A stretch of DNA of 64,000 nt from Saprospiraceae bacterium (GCA_016708265.1 JADJGA010000012.1:1027001-1091000), one strand, 5' to 3'. Shown: positions 27,445 to 37,267, counted from the stretch's first letter. Notes: generated by a model from the letters alone, not told the origin. A program made the numbers and translations.

Positions 27445-28272
27445 ATCTCAATTTCGCCTGAATAAACATAGGTAGCTGGTCCGGTCATGTAAATGACGTC
27501 ATCTTTCCAATCTATTAGAAGGTCTCCAAGTTTAAGATGAACAGTGACATTTTTACTTGTTTCATTTTTCAGGGCTGATGCAACTACTGAAGCACAACTT
27601 CCTGAACCGCAAGCGAGGGTCTGACCTGCACCACGCTCCCAGGTACGGATCTTTATTTCATTTTCATTAATTATCTCAATAAAATTTACATTAGTGCCAT
27701 TGGGGAAATCCGGATGTTTTTCGATACTTTCACCAATTCCTGCAATATCTGTTTCATCAACATTTTTTACAAAAATCATAGTATGAGGAACACCCATCAG
27801 GAGGCTGGTAGCTTTTATTTTTTGTTCCCGAATTGATATTTCATAATCTAATGCTTCTATTTCATTGCCGGTCATTGGTATTGCTGATCTTTTGAACTCA
27901 GGAGCACCCATGTTTACTTTGACTGCTGCAACTATATCATTTTCAATCAGTAATTCAGGTATCATTATGCCTGCTGGTGTCTCAATTTTAAATATTGTTT
28001 TTGCGATGATCTTTTTTCATACACATATTTCGCAAAACAACGGATTCCATTGCCACACATATCTGCTTCTGATCCGTCAGCATTGATTATTCTCATTCGT
28101 ATATCAGATTTTTTGGAAGGAAGTATAATAATAATACCATCTGCTCCTATTCCCTCATGTCTGTTGCAGAGCTTTATTGCAAGCTCAGACAATCTTTCTT
28201 CCGAACATCTGGATTTTTAAGCATGATGAAATCATTGCCTAATCCGTGCATTTTATGAAATTTTAATTTCAC
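27423..28272 (-). CDS. dapF: Diaminopimelate epimerase (two frameshifts)
   Basis: DapF interconverts LL- and meso-diaminopimelate for lysine and peptidoglycan. The start is GTG 28272 (MKLKFHKMHGLGNDF, the family N-terminus). Single missing A bases near 28195 and near 28008 break the frame; corrected, the protein is about 282 residues. The catalytic cysteines are in 'ADMCGNGIRC' and 'ACGSGSCAS', the second pair being in the family's ACGTG position. 'NRHEGIGADG' is also present. The C-terminus 'KVKSEE' is encoded by a heptad repeat array. The gene is essential, so intactness in the cell is expected. Confidence 0.92.
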
Positions 28273-28376
28273 TGTTTTTTGTCTATTTATGATTTATACT
28301 GCGATTTTCAATATCAAAATATAATAAAGATTTATGTTATTCAAGAAAATTGATATTTATCGATAATAATATTTAA

Positions 28377-28424
28377 GAAGTACGATTCAGAATTAGGAAG
28401 TACGATTTACGACGTACGATTTTT
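28377..28424. repeat. GAnnTAC heptad array
   Basis: Seven units in tandem, six of 7 bp and one of 6 bp: GAAGTAC twice, GATTCAG, GATTTAC, GACGTAC and GATTTTT among them. The closest relatives in the window are the arrays at 53160 and 55846. Confidence 0.65.
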
Positions 28425-28470
28425 TGATTTTTCCCCTGATCATTATCGGATCATTTTAAATTTTCCATTT

Positions 28471-28497
28471 ACCATATTACCATATTACCATATTACC
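28471..28497. repeat. 8-bp tandem repeat (ACCATATT)
   Basis: Three and a half perfect copies of ACCATATT end 3 bp before the stop codon of the 28501-29031 gene. The period differs from the heptad arrays, but the position at a gene 3' end is the same. Confidence 0.7.
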
Positions 28498-28500
28498 TTT

Positions 28501-29031
28501 TTACCGTTTTCCCTCCAAAATATTATCTTCCTCTGAAGCTTTCAGTTTAACAACATCTTTTGTTTTACTGTTTGGAATGGTCATTGAAAGCACATACTGC
28601 TTGATTTTCCAGTTTTCACCTGCTTTTGTGACAATACCTGATCCCCTGCATATTTTCATCTGGGTATCAAGCAGTTCATCAAACCATGCGATATCCTGCT
28701 GTTTATCAAAATAAATATGCCTTTCGACTGATCTGAAATCCCATGTCTTTTTTTTGTCGAAATATGGCTTTGCCCATTTCATGAATTCTGATTTTGTCCA
28801 GTATTCTGTAGCATCAGTTCCGATGAATACCGCATCTTCTGCCATGAAAGCAAAATACTTATCATAGTCTGACCTGGCTGCAGCGATATTGAATGAGTCA
28901 AGCATCAGTCCAATTTTTAGTATTTCACCAGATTGATTATCTTGATTTATGTTTTTTCCGGATTGCTTACCGCATGATAAAAAAAATGAAGTAATTGCAA
29001 TGATAATGAGGAGGAATTTTTTTGATGTCAT
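28501..29031 (-). CDS. NTF2-like / SnoaL-type lipoprotein
   Basis: A 176-residue lipoprotein (signal, then FFLSC near residue 20). The mature region has the NTF2-like order: 'LMLDSFNIAAARSDYDKYFAFMAEDAVFIGTD', 'WTKSEFMKWAKPYF', and late strands 'GSGIVTKAGENWKIKQYVLSM'. This is typical of Bacteroidota SnoaL_3/DUF4440 proteins with unknown ligand. The frame is intact. The protein is longer at the C-terminus than the 26757-27190 protein by about 20 residues. Confidence 0.75.
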   Translation of the reverse strand: MTSKKFLLIIIAITSFFLSCGKQSGKNINQDNQSGEILKIGLMLDSFNIAAARSDYDKYFAFMAEDAVFIGTDATEYWTKSEFMKWAKPYFDKKKTWDFRSVERHIYFDKQQDIAWFDELLDTQMKICRGSGIVTKAGENWKIKQYVLSMTIPNSKTKDVVKLKASEEDNILEGKR

Positions 29032-29107
29032 ATGTGGTCATTTTTATTTGTTAATCCTGCAAATTATAGCCCGATAATTTGTAATACTTATAATCATTAA
29101 TAAATAG

Positions 29108-29347
29108 CTATTTCTCAATCATTTTTAAATAAAGTTGCTCCACTTTATCTCTTGCCCAGGGAGTAGTTCTTAAAAACTTAAGGCTCGATTTAATGGATGG
29201 GTCTTTGGTAAAACAGTTAATTCTGATATTTGATCCGAGTTTTTCCCATCCATAATGATCAACAAGGTGTTCAAGCATATCCGCAAGCTTAACACCATGC
29301 AATGGGTTATTGGGTTGTTCCTTTTCAGTATTTATTTTCTTAATCAT
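29108..29347 (-). CDS. VF530 family (DUF2132) DNA-binding protein
   Basis: A 79-residue basic protein with the VF530 signature: 'NPLHGVKLADMLEHLVDHYGWEKLG', 'CFTKDPSIKSSLKFLRTTPWAR' and 'VEQLYL'. The family folds as a small alpha/beta unit and has been linked to double-stranded DNA binding by structural comparison only. The length is normal. It stands 79 bp downstream of the aldo/keto reductase gene on the same strand. Confidence 0.9.
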   Translation of the reverse strand: MIKKINTEKEQPNNPLHGVKLADMLEHLVDHYGWEKLGSNIRINCFTKDPSIKSSLKFLRTTPWARDKVEQLYLKMIEK

Positions 29348-29426
29348 GATGTGATCTTTTATATGCCTGATAGTTCAGAACAAAAATAAAGCACTAAATG
29401 AAATTATAATATTCACTTTCTCCCAA

Positions 29427-30410
29427 TTATTTAAAAATCGAACTTTCCTTATCCAGTCTTGCCATATCTTCATCAGAAAGTCTGAATGACATTGCTCCTG
29501 TATTTTCCTTAGCATGACTTTCTTTCGTGGCTCCCGGAATTGCAACAACTGTATTGCCATGATAATTGATCAGCCAATTGAGTGCTATTTGCGAAGGGCT
29601 TACATTATATTTGAGTGCAAGCTCTTTCACAAGCATTACAACCGGCAAGCTTTTGGCAAGTCCACCGGGCTTAAACTGGGAACTATATTTCCTGAATCCA
29701 ATATTTTTCAGAAGTTCAGGATTGTCATGAAACTTACCTGTAACCAGTCCCTGAGCTAACGGTGAATATGCTATTATCGATATGCCAAGTTTCTTTGCCA
29801 TTTCCATTACTCCGTTTGTTTCGATCTTTCGATTCAGTAAGTTGTACAATACCTGGTTTGAGGCTAGAGGAATTCCTTTTTTATCGAGAGTTTCCCATGC
29901 ATTTTTCATTTTTTGTGCTGAAAAATTGCTCACTCCAATATTTTTTATTATCTTTCTTTCCAGCAATTTAGCCATAGCTGTCATTTCACTTATTTCATTT
30001 GAAAAGCCCCATGGTTGATGCACCTGGTACAGGTCGATAGGATAGGGGGAAAGGGCATTGATACGCTCATCGATGGTTTTGAGGATATTCGAAGCAAAGC
30101 GAAACATCGGCCACCATTTAGTTGCAATAAGGAAATCGCCCTGCTTTTTTCCGGTTTTTTGCAAGGCTTTGGATAATGCTTTTTCAGAAGCACCATTTCC
30201 ATATACTTCTGCTGTATCGAACCAGTTGATGCCTCCTTCCAGTGAAAGTGAAACAAGCTTTTCTATCAGGTCATCGTCGAGGGTCGGCCAGAATTTACCT
30301 GCCATATTTTTTTGTTTGCTGAATTGCCAGGTGCCAAGTCCAATTGGAGTAACCAACATATTGGTATTTCCCAGTGGACGCAAGTTATTTGTATTGTACA
30401 TATTATTCAA
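29427..30410 (-). CDS. Aldo/keto reductase
   Basis: A 327-residue TIM-barrel oxidoreductase using NADPH. The catalytic tetrad is visible: Asp and Tyr in 'WFDTAEVYGNGASE', Lys in 'IATKWW' and His in 'YQVHQPWG'. The later cofactor region 'IPGATKESHAKEN' and 'GVSNFSAQKM' fit the AKR family close to YhdN/Tas-type enzymes. The substrate cannot be told from sequence. The frame is intact and the length is normal. Confidence 0.9.
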   Translation of the reverse strand: MNNMYNTNNLRPLGNTNMLVTPIGLGTWQFSKQKNMAGKFWPTLDDDLIEKLVSLSLEGGINWFDTAEVYGNGASEKALSKALQKTGKKQGDFLIATKWWPMFRFASNILKTIDERINALSPYPIDLYQVHQPWGFSNEISEMTAMAKLLERKIIKNIGVSNFSAQKMKNAWETLDKKGIPLASNQVLYNLLNRKIETNGVMEMAKKLGISIIAYSPLAQGLVTGKFHDNPELLKNIGFRKYSSQFKPGGLAKSLPVVMLVKELALKYNVSPSQIALNWLINYHGNTVVAIPGATKESHAKENTGAMSFRLSDEDMARLDKESSIFK

Positions 30411-30548
30411 AGTTTTTAAAATTAAAGTTAAATAAATTCATTTTTTTAATATTGTAATATTTCCTCTCTACTGACTTCAAAGATGATCACTATTCATAAT
30501 TGGTAAATTCATATATTATATCTTTACTATTTGGTTTAATTGGCAGAG

Positions 30549-31292
30549 TTAAAAAACTATCTTCATTGAAATTCCACTAAGGCCGGCACCCATATAATAA
30601 GCAGGTTTAGGTTTTCTGGAATACAGACCAATTTCCAAATCATATTTTTGTTTATATAAATTATATGCTTTCAATGTCCTCGTGGGCTGAGTCAGGATCT
30701 GAAGTTCTGAAATAGCCGAGTTCATTGCAAAATTAACAATTCCATCCCAGACTGACCGTTTAAAACCAAGCCACGTTATCAATCCGCTGCCTAAATTAAC
30801 TGCTCCGTTCAATGCGTGTATCTTCCATGATTTTCCTGATTTTTCGCGCTTTGCTACATTCATAAAAGTCTCCTCTGCAAAAATTAATTTTTGTTGCCTT
30901 TCCCCGGGAGTATCTCCGGATATTTTTTTGAGATTTTTAGCTTTACATCCAATCTCCAAAGGATCTATAACCTGGAATAAACCTGCAAGCAATGTGGTTG
31001 CAGCGCCTAAAGCCATATCCTGTTTTGTCCTCTCGTTTTCATTTGTGAAATAAATCAACCCCTGAACAGCAGTACCTGCACTATATGCGCTAATCCAGCC
31101 GTAATTCCAGATGTCTGCATTTCTTTTGTTTTTTTCAAGTATGTTTTGAATATTCTGAATTCGAAGAGTCACAATTGAATCCGGAATTTCTTCCTGAGCG
31201 CATAAATTTTTCTGAGTATTTAATATAAATAAACCGGAGAGTATAAAATACGCAAGCAAACCAAATTTCATGTTTTTTGTGCGGGTGTTCAT
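30549..31292 (-). CDS. Exported hypothetical protein
   Basis: A 247-residue protein with a signal peptide (hydrophobic residues 10-25, cleavage near LCAQ). The mature part holds several hydrophobic helices ('WISAYSAGTAVQGLIYF', 'MALGAATTLLAGLFQVIDPLEIG', 'LNGAVNLGSGLITWLGF'), so it is probably associated with a membrane. Its end ('YYMGAGLSGISMKIVF') looks like a final barrel strand. I do not recognise a family. The start lies 1 bp after the MFS gene ends, so the two are one transcript and may cooperate. Confidence 0.6.
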   Translation of the reverse strand: MNTRTKNMKFGLLAYFILSGLFILNTQKNLCAQEEIPDSIVTLRIQNIQNILEKNKRNADIWNYGWISAYSAGTAVQGLIYFTNENERTKQDMALGAATTLLAGLFQVIDPLEIGCKAKNLKKISGDTPGERQQKLIFAEETFMNVAKREKSGKSWKIHALNGAVNLGSGLITWLGFKRSVWDGIVNFAMNSAISELQILTQPTRTLKAYNLYKQKYDLEIGLYSRKPKPAYYMGAGLSGISMKIVF

Positions 31293-31293
31293 T

Positions 31294-32523
31294 TTATTCT
31301 TTTTTTTTGTCGCTCATCAAAAGTGATTCTTTCAGGCGGAATGATATAAATAAACTCAATACCATCAATACGATAAGTACAACTAGAGGTTTGTCCATCG
31401 AACCATTGACCGGTGATTTAAAGCTGTCCATTGCAAAAATAAATGCTATACCAGATATCTGACCTGCAAGCAACAGCAAACCATTTGATGTGCCTTCCGG
31501 AGCAGGGAAAGTTATTTCAGCACCATACTGGAATCCGATCCGACCAGAACTCAGAAGAAAAAATCCAAGAACAACTCCTGATGATATTAATATCCAGTAA
31601 CTTGTGCCGAATGTTAAACCAATAAGCCCGATTGTAGCTCCAATCAACGCTAGTTTTATGAAGAGGATCCTGTTTTTAAAATGATCAGAAAGTATAGGAA
31701 GAATGAGTGCTCCGACTATCCCTCCAAATATCATCAACCCTCCAATAATTCCAGCCTGAATTGGAGAAAATCCTCTTGGTTTAAGAATGTCTTCAATCCA
31801 TGTAGCCAGGCTATTGAATACACCAAGTCCGATAAAAAATATTAAAAGCAACAAGTAAAATTGTTTGTTTTGAAGCATTTCCTTTAAGCCATCCAAGGCA
31901 AGAGAACGTTCTTCCTGTTCTGCTGAACAGGGAGCTGTAGGAGGCTTGTCCCTTGCCAGCAAAATAAAACTAAAAGCGGCAATGATTGAAATTACCCCGT
32001 AAATTAAAAGCATTCCATTCATTCCATTTCCCTTTGTAAGAAAGGGCGTCAAAAGCATTCCAACAGAAATACCTATATACATCGATAATGTGCCCATTCC
32101 GGATGCAGTAGCCCGATCTTTAACCGGAAACCAGTTTGCAGCCATTTTTGTAATAGCATTCAGAAGGAAAGGTTGCCCTATAGCAATCCCTATCTGTGAT
32201 ATAAGCACAAGATCGTAGTTATCAGAAAATATACCGCGAGTCAGGCCAAAAAATCCTGTCAGAACAGCCCCTGTACCAACACCGATCCTGATGCCATAAG
32301 TATCAATTATCCAGGATGCCGGAATAGAAACAACAATGAAAACAAGCATAAAACACATTGAAAGCATTCCGATCTGCAAATCGCTGACCTGGTAGTAAAC
32401 TGTTGCCTCACTTGTTACAGAAGCAAAAGTTATCCATAAAAGCTGATTTATCGCAATGATCAACATAAATGCTGCCAGGAGTATCCAGCGATAATTGTAA
32501 ACTTTGTAATTTGCTGATTCCAT
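31294..32523 (-). CDS. MFS transporter, FLVCR-like
   Basis: A 409-residue major facilitator with twelve predicted helices and an intact frame. 'ASWIIDTYGIRIGVGTGAVLTG' is motif A-like, and 'AANWFPVKDRATASGMGTLSMYIG' is typical of the FLVCR/DIRC2 branch, which moves haem, choline or other organic compounds in eukaryotes. The bacterial substrate is unknown. It is the first gene of a two-gene unit with the exported protein, with a good promoter upstream. Confidence 0.82.
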   Translation of the reverse strand: MESANYKVYNYRWILLAAFMLIIAINQLLWITFASVTSEATVYYQVSDLQIGMLSMCFMLVFIVVSIPASWIIDTYGIRIGVGTGAVLTGFFGLTRGIFSDNYDLVLISQIGIAIGQPFLLNAITKMAANWFPVKDRATASGMGTLSMYIGISVGMLLTPFLTKGNGMNGMLLIYGVISIIAAFSFILLARDKPPTAPCSAEQEERSLALDGLKEMLQNKQFYLLLLIFFIGLGVFNSLATWIEDILKPRGFSPIQAGIIGGLMIFGGIVGALILPILSDHFKNRILFIKLALIGATIGLIGLTFGTSYWILISSGVVLGFFLLSSGRIGFQYGAEITFPAPEGTSNGLLLLAGQISGIAFIFAMDSFKSPVNGSMDKPLVVLIVLMVLSLFISFRLKESLLMSDKKKE

Positions 32524-32615
32524 AAGAAGTATAATTTAGCTTATCCGATTAATAATCGTTAACACAAAAAAGCTGTGGATGAATGCTTAAATTTTTGTTA
32601 CGAATGTAAATTATA

Positions 32616-32647
32616 CAAATGTAATATTAAGTTAGTCTTATACCAAA
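32616..32647 (-). promoter_or_regulatory. Putative promoter of the MFS (31294-32523) operon
   Basis: Minus-strand -7 box TACATTTG (32616-32623) and -33 box TTTG (32644-32647), spacer 20 nt. The leader would be about 85 nt. Confidence 0.55.
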
Positions 32648-32722
32648 AAAATTTAATTTTTAACTTCAAAATCCAGAGATAATTTGGTATCTTAAGTTAA
32701 AGTATCACACTCAATTCTTATG

Positions 32723-33304
32723 TCAAAAACTGTTCTTAGAAGTCAGGATTTCATTTAAAATACAGCCTATATTAAATGTAAGTTTTATTTCGTCATCAGT
32801 GGCTATACCCATCAGAGAGGGAGGATCAACCTTGAATTGAGTCATTTTTATGCTAAAACCACCTGTAACTTCGATATTGCTCCCAATATTTTTTTTCTCG
32901 GCAACGAATGTAATTGGCTGATTTACACCATGGAAATTAAGTGTTCCACTTACTGTCAGTTTGTTACCATCCTGTTTTATTTGGGAGCTGTTGAATTTTA
33001 TAAGGGGATATTTGATTGCTTCAGTAACCTCGATGGCATGTGAGTCCCTGTTTGCATTTTCACTGTCAAATGATGCTATTTTCACAGACACAGCTACCTG
33101 GCTTATAATTCCGGAGTTCTGATCGATCAATATCACAGAATTGACATCTTTGCTGACACCGGTCCAGGAATGAAGAGGATGATCCATTGCGTAAATGATC
33201 TCAGATCGCTTCTTATCGGCAAATATTTTTTTCTGGTTTGAAGCTTGTGCAGTTACTCCTGGATTTAAGTAAATGAAAATAAAAAAAATAATTAAATATC
33301 TCAT
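32723..33304 (-). CDS. YceI-family periplasmic lipid-binding protein
   Basis: A 193-residue protein with a signal peptide (cleavage near VTAQ). The mature part has the YceI lipocalin-like order: 'HPLHSWTGVSKDVN', 'SFDSENANRDSHAIEVTEAIKYPLIKFNS', 'LTVSGTLNFHGVNQPITF' and 'FSIKMTQFKVDPPSLMGIATDDEIKL'. YceI proteins bind isoprenoid or fatty chains and often accompany cytochrome b561 proteins. That matches the next gene, a histidine-bearing four-helix membrane protein 82 bp away on the same strand. Confidence 0.9.
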   Translation of the reverse strand: MRYLIIFFIFIYLNPGVTAQASNQKKIFADKKRSEIIYAMDHPLHSWTGVSKDVNSVILIDQNSGIISQVAVSVKIASFDSENANRDSHAIEVTEAIKYPLIKFNSSQIKQDGNKLTVSGTLNFHGVNQPITFVAEKKNIGSNIEVTGGFSIKMTQFKVDPPSLMGIATDDEIKLTFNIGCILNEILTSKNSF

Positions 33305-33386
33305 TATATGTTATTTATATATTATAAAATAAAATTAAGTTAAAGTTTTAACCTTTGGGTTTAAGTCAATTCCCACTTGGTTTTCT

Positions 33387-34021
33387 TCAGAATTTGATCA
33401 CTATCATTGCCAGTGCAAATGAACCAAACGCAGTAAAAGCCGCTGCCCTGTGATATGGGCGGAGATCAGGATGAGACTCTAACTGACCTGCTAAAATATT
33501 TGTAGCGATCATGCTCGAAAGATGTATAACTGACAAAGCTTTATGCAATTTTATACTGCTGTAGCCCTTACGTTCATTAAGCATTTTGGGAGGAGCAAAA
33601 AGTGACAGTCCTGCTGTGGTAAAATACCCGATATTGACCCCAACTGCCAGAGCTTCATGTGCGACTTTGGTGTCATAATTGCCCTTATATAGTTTTGCTC
33701 CGACAATTCCTGGGCTATCATTCCCCCTAAGGTAGCAAACCCCAGAGCCTGGTGAGTCACCAGCATTGCTCTTCGTACTTTTAATTCATTTTGTCTTTTC
33801 TCAGGAGTCAGTTCAAATCTGTTGAAATTCCTCATCAATCCTTTTTTACCCCACATAATTCTCTGCGTGAAGAGAAATTTTTCCGGAAGCAGATCCATGT
33901 TTTCATTATCTGAATTTGAAAATTCATCAAGCAAATTTATAGATTGAGTGGTATCAATCTGAGCATTCATTTCGAATGATACAAAAAATATAGCGACAAT
34001 ACTTAGTAAAATTGTTCTCAT
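33387..34021 (-). CDS. Cytochrome b561-like exported membrane protein (one frameshift)
   Basis: After correcting one missing base near 33708, the protein has about 211 residues. There is a signal peptide (to EMNAQ), a linker, then four hydrophobic helices, each with a histidine near its face: 'VTHQALGFATLGGMIAQE', 'VAHEALAVGVNIGYFTTAGL', 'LHKALSVIHLSSMIATNILAG' and 'PYHRAAAFTAFGSFAL'. This is the pattern of b561-type haem proteins, and YceI lies next to it, but no haem ligand is proven. A known family name is not certain. Confidence 0.6.
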
Positions 34022-34167
34022 GATTATATACTTTAAATTAAAATGGTTGATTATTTTTGTTTATTAACTGTATACTTTATGAAATATCAGATTTATAATA
34101 ATGAAGTACAATATTTAACAATATTTAACGACAAATATTTTATTTACTTGTGAATTTAACCACCTAT

Positions 34168-36404
34168 TCACAATAAATTTTTCAGGAAAGATCCAGTATA
34201 TGATTTTTTATTGTTAACAATACTTTCAGGTGTGCCCTGAAAAATAAGTTCACCTCCATTTTTTCCTCCTTCCGGCCCAAGATCGATTATCCAGTCAGCA
34301 TATTTTATAATATCCAGATTGTGCTCAATTATTACTACAGTGTTATTTTTGTCTACCAGTTTTCTGATTATGCGGTAGAAATTGTCAATATCAGACATGT
34401 GTAGCCCTGTTGTGGGTTCATCCATTATATAAATATTACTTTCTTTAGTTAGCTCATTGGCTATTTTAAGTCTCTGCGCTTCACCTCCTGAGAGAGTACT
34501 AAGAGATTGCCCAAGTCTGAGATAACCAAGTCCTACTTCTTTCAGGACCGATAAATGCTTTCTTATCTTTGGATCAATGAAAAAATCATAAGCCTGATCA
34601 ATTGTCATATCAAGTATATCAGCAATACTGTTACCATTAAACTTTAGCTCCAGGACATCGAAATTGTACCTTCTTCCTTCACATTCATCGCACATTGTTT
34701 TTACTGAATCGAGGAAATGCAGCTCAAATGTAAGAACACCCTGTCCATTACATTTCGGACACGCTCCTTTGGAATTGAAGCTAAATAATGATGCTTCCTT
34801 ACCGGTAGCCAGTGAAAATTCTTTTCTGATCAGGTCAAAAACGCCTATGAAAGTAGCTGCATTTCCCCGTGATGTCTTTCCGATCGGTGTCTGATCGATC
34901 AATATGGCTTCAGGATGTTGTTTTGAGAAGCATTCATGAATCAGGCTGCTTTTTCCGCTTCCTGCCTACTCTGTCACACATGTCAATACTCCTTTTGGTA
35001 TTTTTGCAGATACATTTTTCAGATTGTTAGCATTGGCATTCTGAATCTCATAAAATTCAGCGGGATTCTTTCTGCTATAAGCCTATATTTTCCAGTTATG
35101 CTTTCAGTTTTGATCAAACCTCCGGGTGCACCGTTATAAACAATTTTGCCTCCATGTATACCTGCTTCAGGGCCAATATCTATTATCCATTCTGCTGCTT
35201 TTATGATATCAGGATCGTGTTCCACAACAAAAACACTGTTGCCCTTATCTCTTAAGGTTTTAAGAATTTTCAGCAGTTTTTCAGAATCACGCGGATGCAG
35301 TCCGATGGATGGTTCATCAAGTACATAAATCATGTCGACAAGATTGCAGTCCAGCTGCCGGGCCATCTTGACTCTTTGCGATTCACCTCCGGAAAGTGTA
35401 CTGACAGCACGGTCAGAGAAAGATAACCTACTCCTATTTCTATCAGTTGTTCGAGCAGGAATAGAGCTTTTCTTAAGACGGGTTTTGATATTTCATCATC
35501 GATATCTGATAAAAATGGCAGGATATCAGTGAGTTCCATCCGACAAATCTCATTAATGGACAATCCTTTGATCAAAGGTGCCATTGCACGCTTATTTATC
35601 CTGTCTCCATTGCATTCTGCGCAAGTATTGTATTTAAAATACTTTGTATAGGCATTTTTTTTCGTCATCGGCAGTTTCGTCATCTGCTCTGCCTGCAACT
35701 GCTTTTTCAAGTTTTCTGGCTATGCCTTCAAAATTACGGTTATATGCCAGCTTTTGTCTGGCATCCTTAATTTCAAATGGTGCAGAATACAATAAAAGAT
35801 CAAGTTCTTCTTCTGAAAATTCTTTCAAAGGTTTAATAGTATCAATTATGTTCATTGTAATCAGTTCTTTCCATAGAAATCCTCCAGCCTTGTAATGCGG
35901 ATGGGTTATAGCCCCATCATGAATAGACAAATCTCTGTTCAGAAATATATCAAGGTCAATTTTTATTTGTTTTCCAAGCCCATTACACTCAGGACACATG
36001 CCTTCGGGATGGTTGAATGAAAAATAAAAAGAAGGTCCGATAAACGGTTTTGCTGTTCTGGAATATAATATCCGCAGGTAGGTATTGATCTCTGTTGCTG
36101 TTCCAACAGTGCTGCGCAGATTATTGCCCATACGTTTCTGATCGATCACTATTGCTGTCGAAAGGTTGAGTATATCATCAACATCAGGTCTGGAAAGTTT
36201 TGGCATCCTGGTACGTGCAAAAGTACTGAAAGTTTCTATCAGTTGTCTTTGTGCTTCAGTATAGATTGTATCGAAAAGCAGTGAAGATTTTCCTGAACCC
36301 GAAATCCCTGTGAAAACCACAAATTTGTGTTTTGGAATTTCAACGTCTATGTTTTTAAGGTTGTTGGTATGTGCATTCTGTACTATTATAAAATCCCTGT
36401 TCAT
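34168..36404 (-). CDS. UvrA2-like excinuclease ATPase (several frameshifts)
   Basis: A UvrA-type tandem ABC ATPase, about 745 residues when read through; this is short of UvrA (about 940) and fits the UvrA2 class, which lacks the UvrB-binding insert. It has Walker A 'GISGSGKSSL' near residue 35 and a second 'AGSGKSSL', signatures 'TLSGGESQRV' and 'TLSGGEAQRL', and zinc fingers 'CPECNGLG' and 'CPKCNGQG'. Indels lie near 35660 (A8), 35410 (G), 35064 (A) and a compensating pair around an in-frame TAG (34966-34968). UvrA2 proteins are linked to DNA-damage or drug tolerance. It is in an operon with the DUF4332 gene (10 bp apart). Confidence 0.85.
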
Positions 36405-36414
36405 AATTAATGTT

Positions 36415-37089
36415 TTAATATTCTACTTCCGGACTTACGTCTTTGGCTGCTTCTACAAATAGTTTGATGTCATGTTTGCCTATGTTACCTTTGAAATAGT
36501 GTCTTTCATTGTTAAAAATTCTTACTTGTTCATTCAAAATATTATAATCGGTATTTGCAAGTTTTTGAACACTATTTATACCCATATCATTAATCATACT
36601 TACAAAAACAGCACTGCCCCATTTTATTCTTGAAAGATCTGTCAGACTGGTTAACATCATAATTTCAGACATTTCAATACCGGTTGCTTTTTGAAGTTTT
36701 TCTCTGTCTGATTTATTTTTTATGTGATCAAAAAGTGTAAATGTGTTTTTAATACCAGCATTTTCAAGTTTTGAAATCGTTTCAGGTCTGAGCCCGGGAA
36801 AATCCTTGAATTTATTTGGAGAAGGAAGCATACTGTTTATTTCCCTGAGTAAAACTCTGAGGTAATTCTCGTCAAAAACTGGATTTTGTAATAATTCTGC
36901 AAATTTCTTTTTATTACCAAGAGTGGATTTAAGTGCCCCCAGGTTTTTTATACCGAGATTGTCAAATTCCATAAATTTAGCATCGATATTATCTTTTAAT
37001 AATCTCCTGGAAGGAAGAAGATCAGCGGTTCTCAGTTTTTCTCTGTAATCTGGAAGTTTAATTTTATGAAGATCAATATAATAGCTCAT
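36415..37089 (-). CDS. DUF4332 (helix-hairpin-helix-like) protein
   Basis: A 224-residue soluble protein with two helix-hairpin-helix-type repeats: 'FDNLGIKNLGALKSTLGNKKKFAELL' near 40-70 and 'FPGLRPETISKLENAGIKNTFTLFDHI' near 98-125, with a third copy near 160-185. This matches DUF4332, a family akin to non-specific DNA-binding HhH domains. It is the first gene of an operon with the UvrA2-like gene, which supports a role in DNA damage handling. A consensus promoter lies just upstream. Confidence 0.75.
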   Translation of the reverse strand: MSYYIDLHKIKLPDYREKLRTADLLPSRRLLKDNIDAKFMEFDNLGIKNLGALKSTLGNKKKFAELLQNPVFDENYLRVLLREINSMLPSPNKFKDFPGLRPETISKLENAGIKNTFTLFDHIKNKSDREKLQKATGIEMSEIMMLTSLTDLSRIKWGSAVFVSMINDMGINSVQKLANTDYNILNEQVRIFNNERHYFKGNIGKHDIKLFVEAAKDVSPEVEY

Positions 37090-37111
37090 GATGTGTGAAT
37101 TCCGAAAAAAA

Positions 37112-37141
37112 CAAAGGTAAATATTGTTTAAAATGCCACAA
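37112..37141 (-). promoter_or_regulatory. Bacteroidota-type promoter of the DUF4332-uvrA2 operon
   Basis: Minus-strand -7 box TACCTTTG (37112-37119) and TTG (37139-37141) with the ideal 19-nt spacer. The transcript would start near 37105, leaving a leader of about 16 nt. Confidence 0.6.
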
Positions 37142-37201
37142 TTCTTTGAATATTAACTGTGTTTAATATATAATTGATTTAAATAGAATTTTTAGTTTAT
37201 C

Positions 37202-37267
37202 TCACACATTTTCTGGCATTTGAGGTGGAGTAGGATCATTATCTTTAATCCACATCCTGAAAATTCT
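37202..37267 (-). pseudogene. Remnant of a second copy of the 38077-38715 gene (C-terminal end)
   Basis: Twenty-one codons and a stop read RIFRMWIKDNDPTPP… . The C-terminus of the 38077-38715 protein reads RICRKRIKENDPTPV… , also ending a few residues later. The match covers about ten identical residues with conservative changes elsewhere. Nothing upstream of it is recognisable, so this is probably the tail of a lost paralogue. It lies 65 bp beyond the end of the lipoprotein gene. Confidence 0.55.

Noticed and set aside
27348..28424. Telomere-like repeat or chromosome end
   Set aside because: The GGTTTAC and GATTTAC units look like plant-type telomere heptads, but the arrays are short, internal and intergenic, and they vary in sequence.
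34966..34968. In-frame TAG in the UvrA2-like gene as recoding (selenocysteine or pyrrolysine)
   Set aside because: One G is missing just before it and one extra G follows; moving that base restores 'TGVAGSGKS', the expected P-loop. This is a pair of compensating indels.
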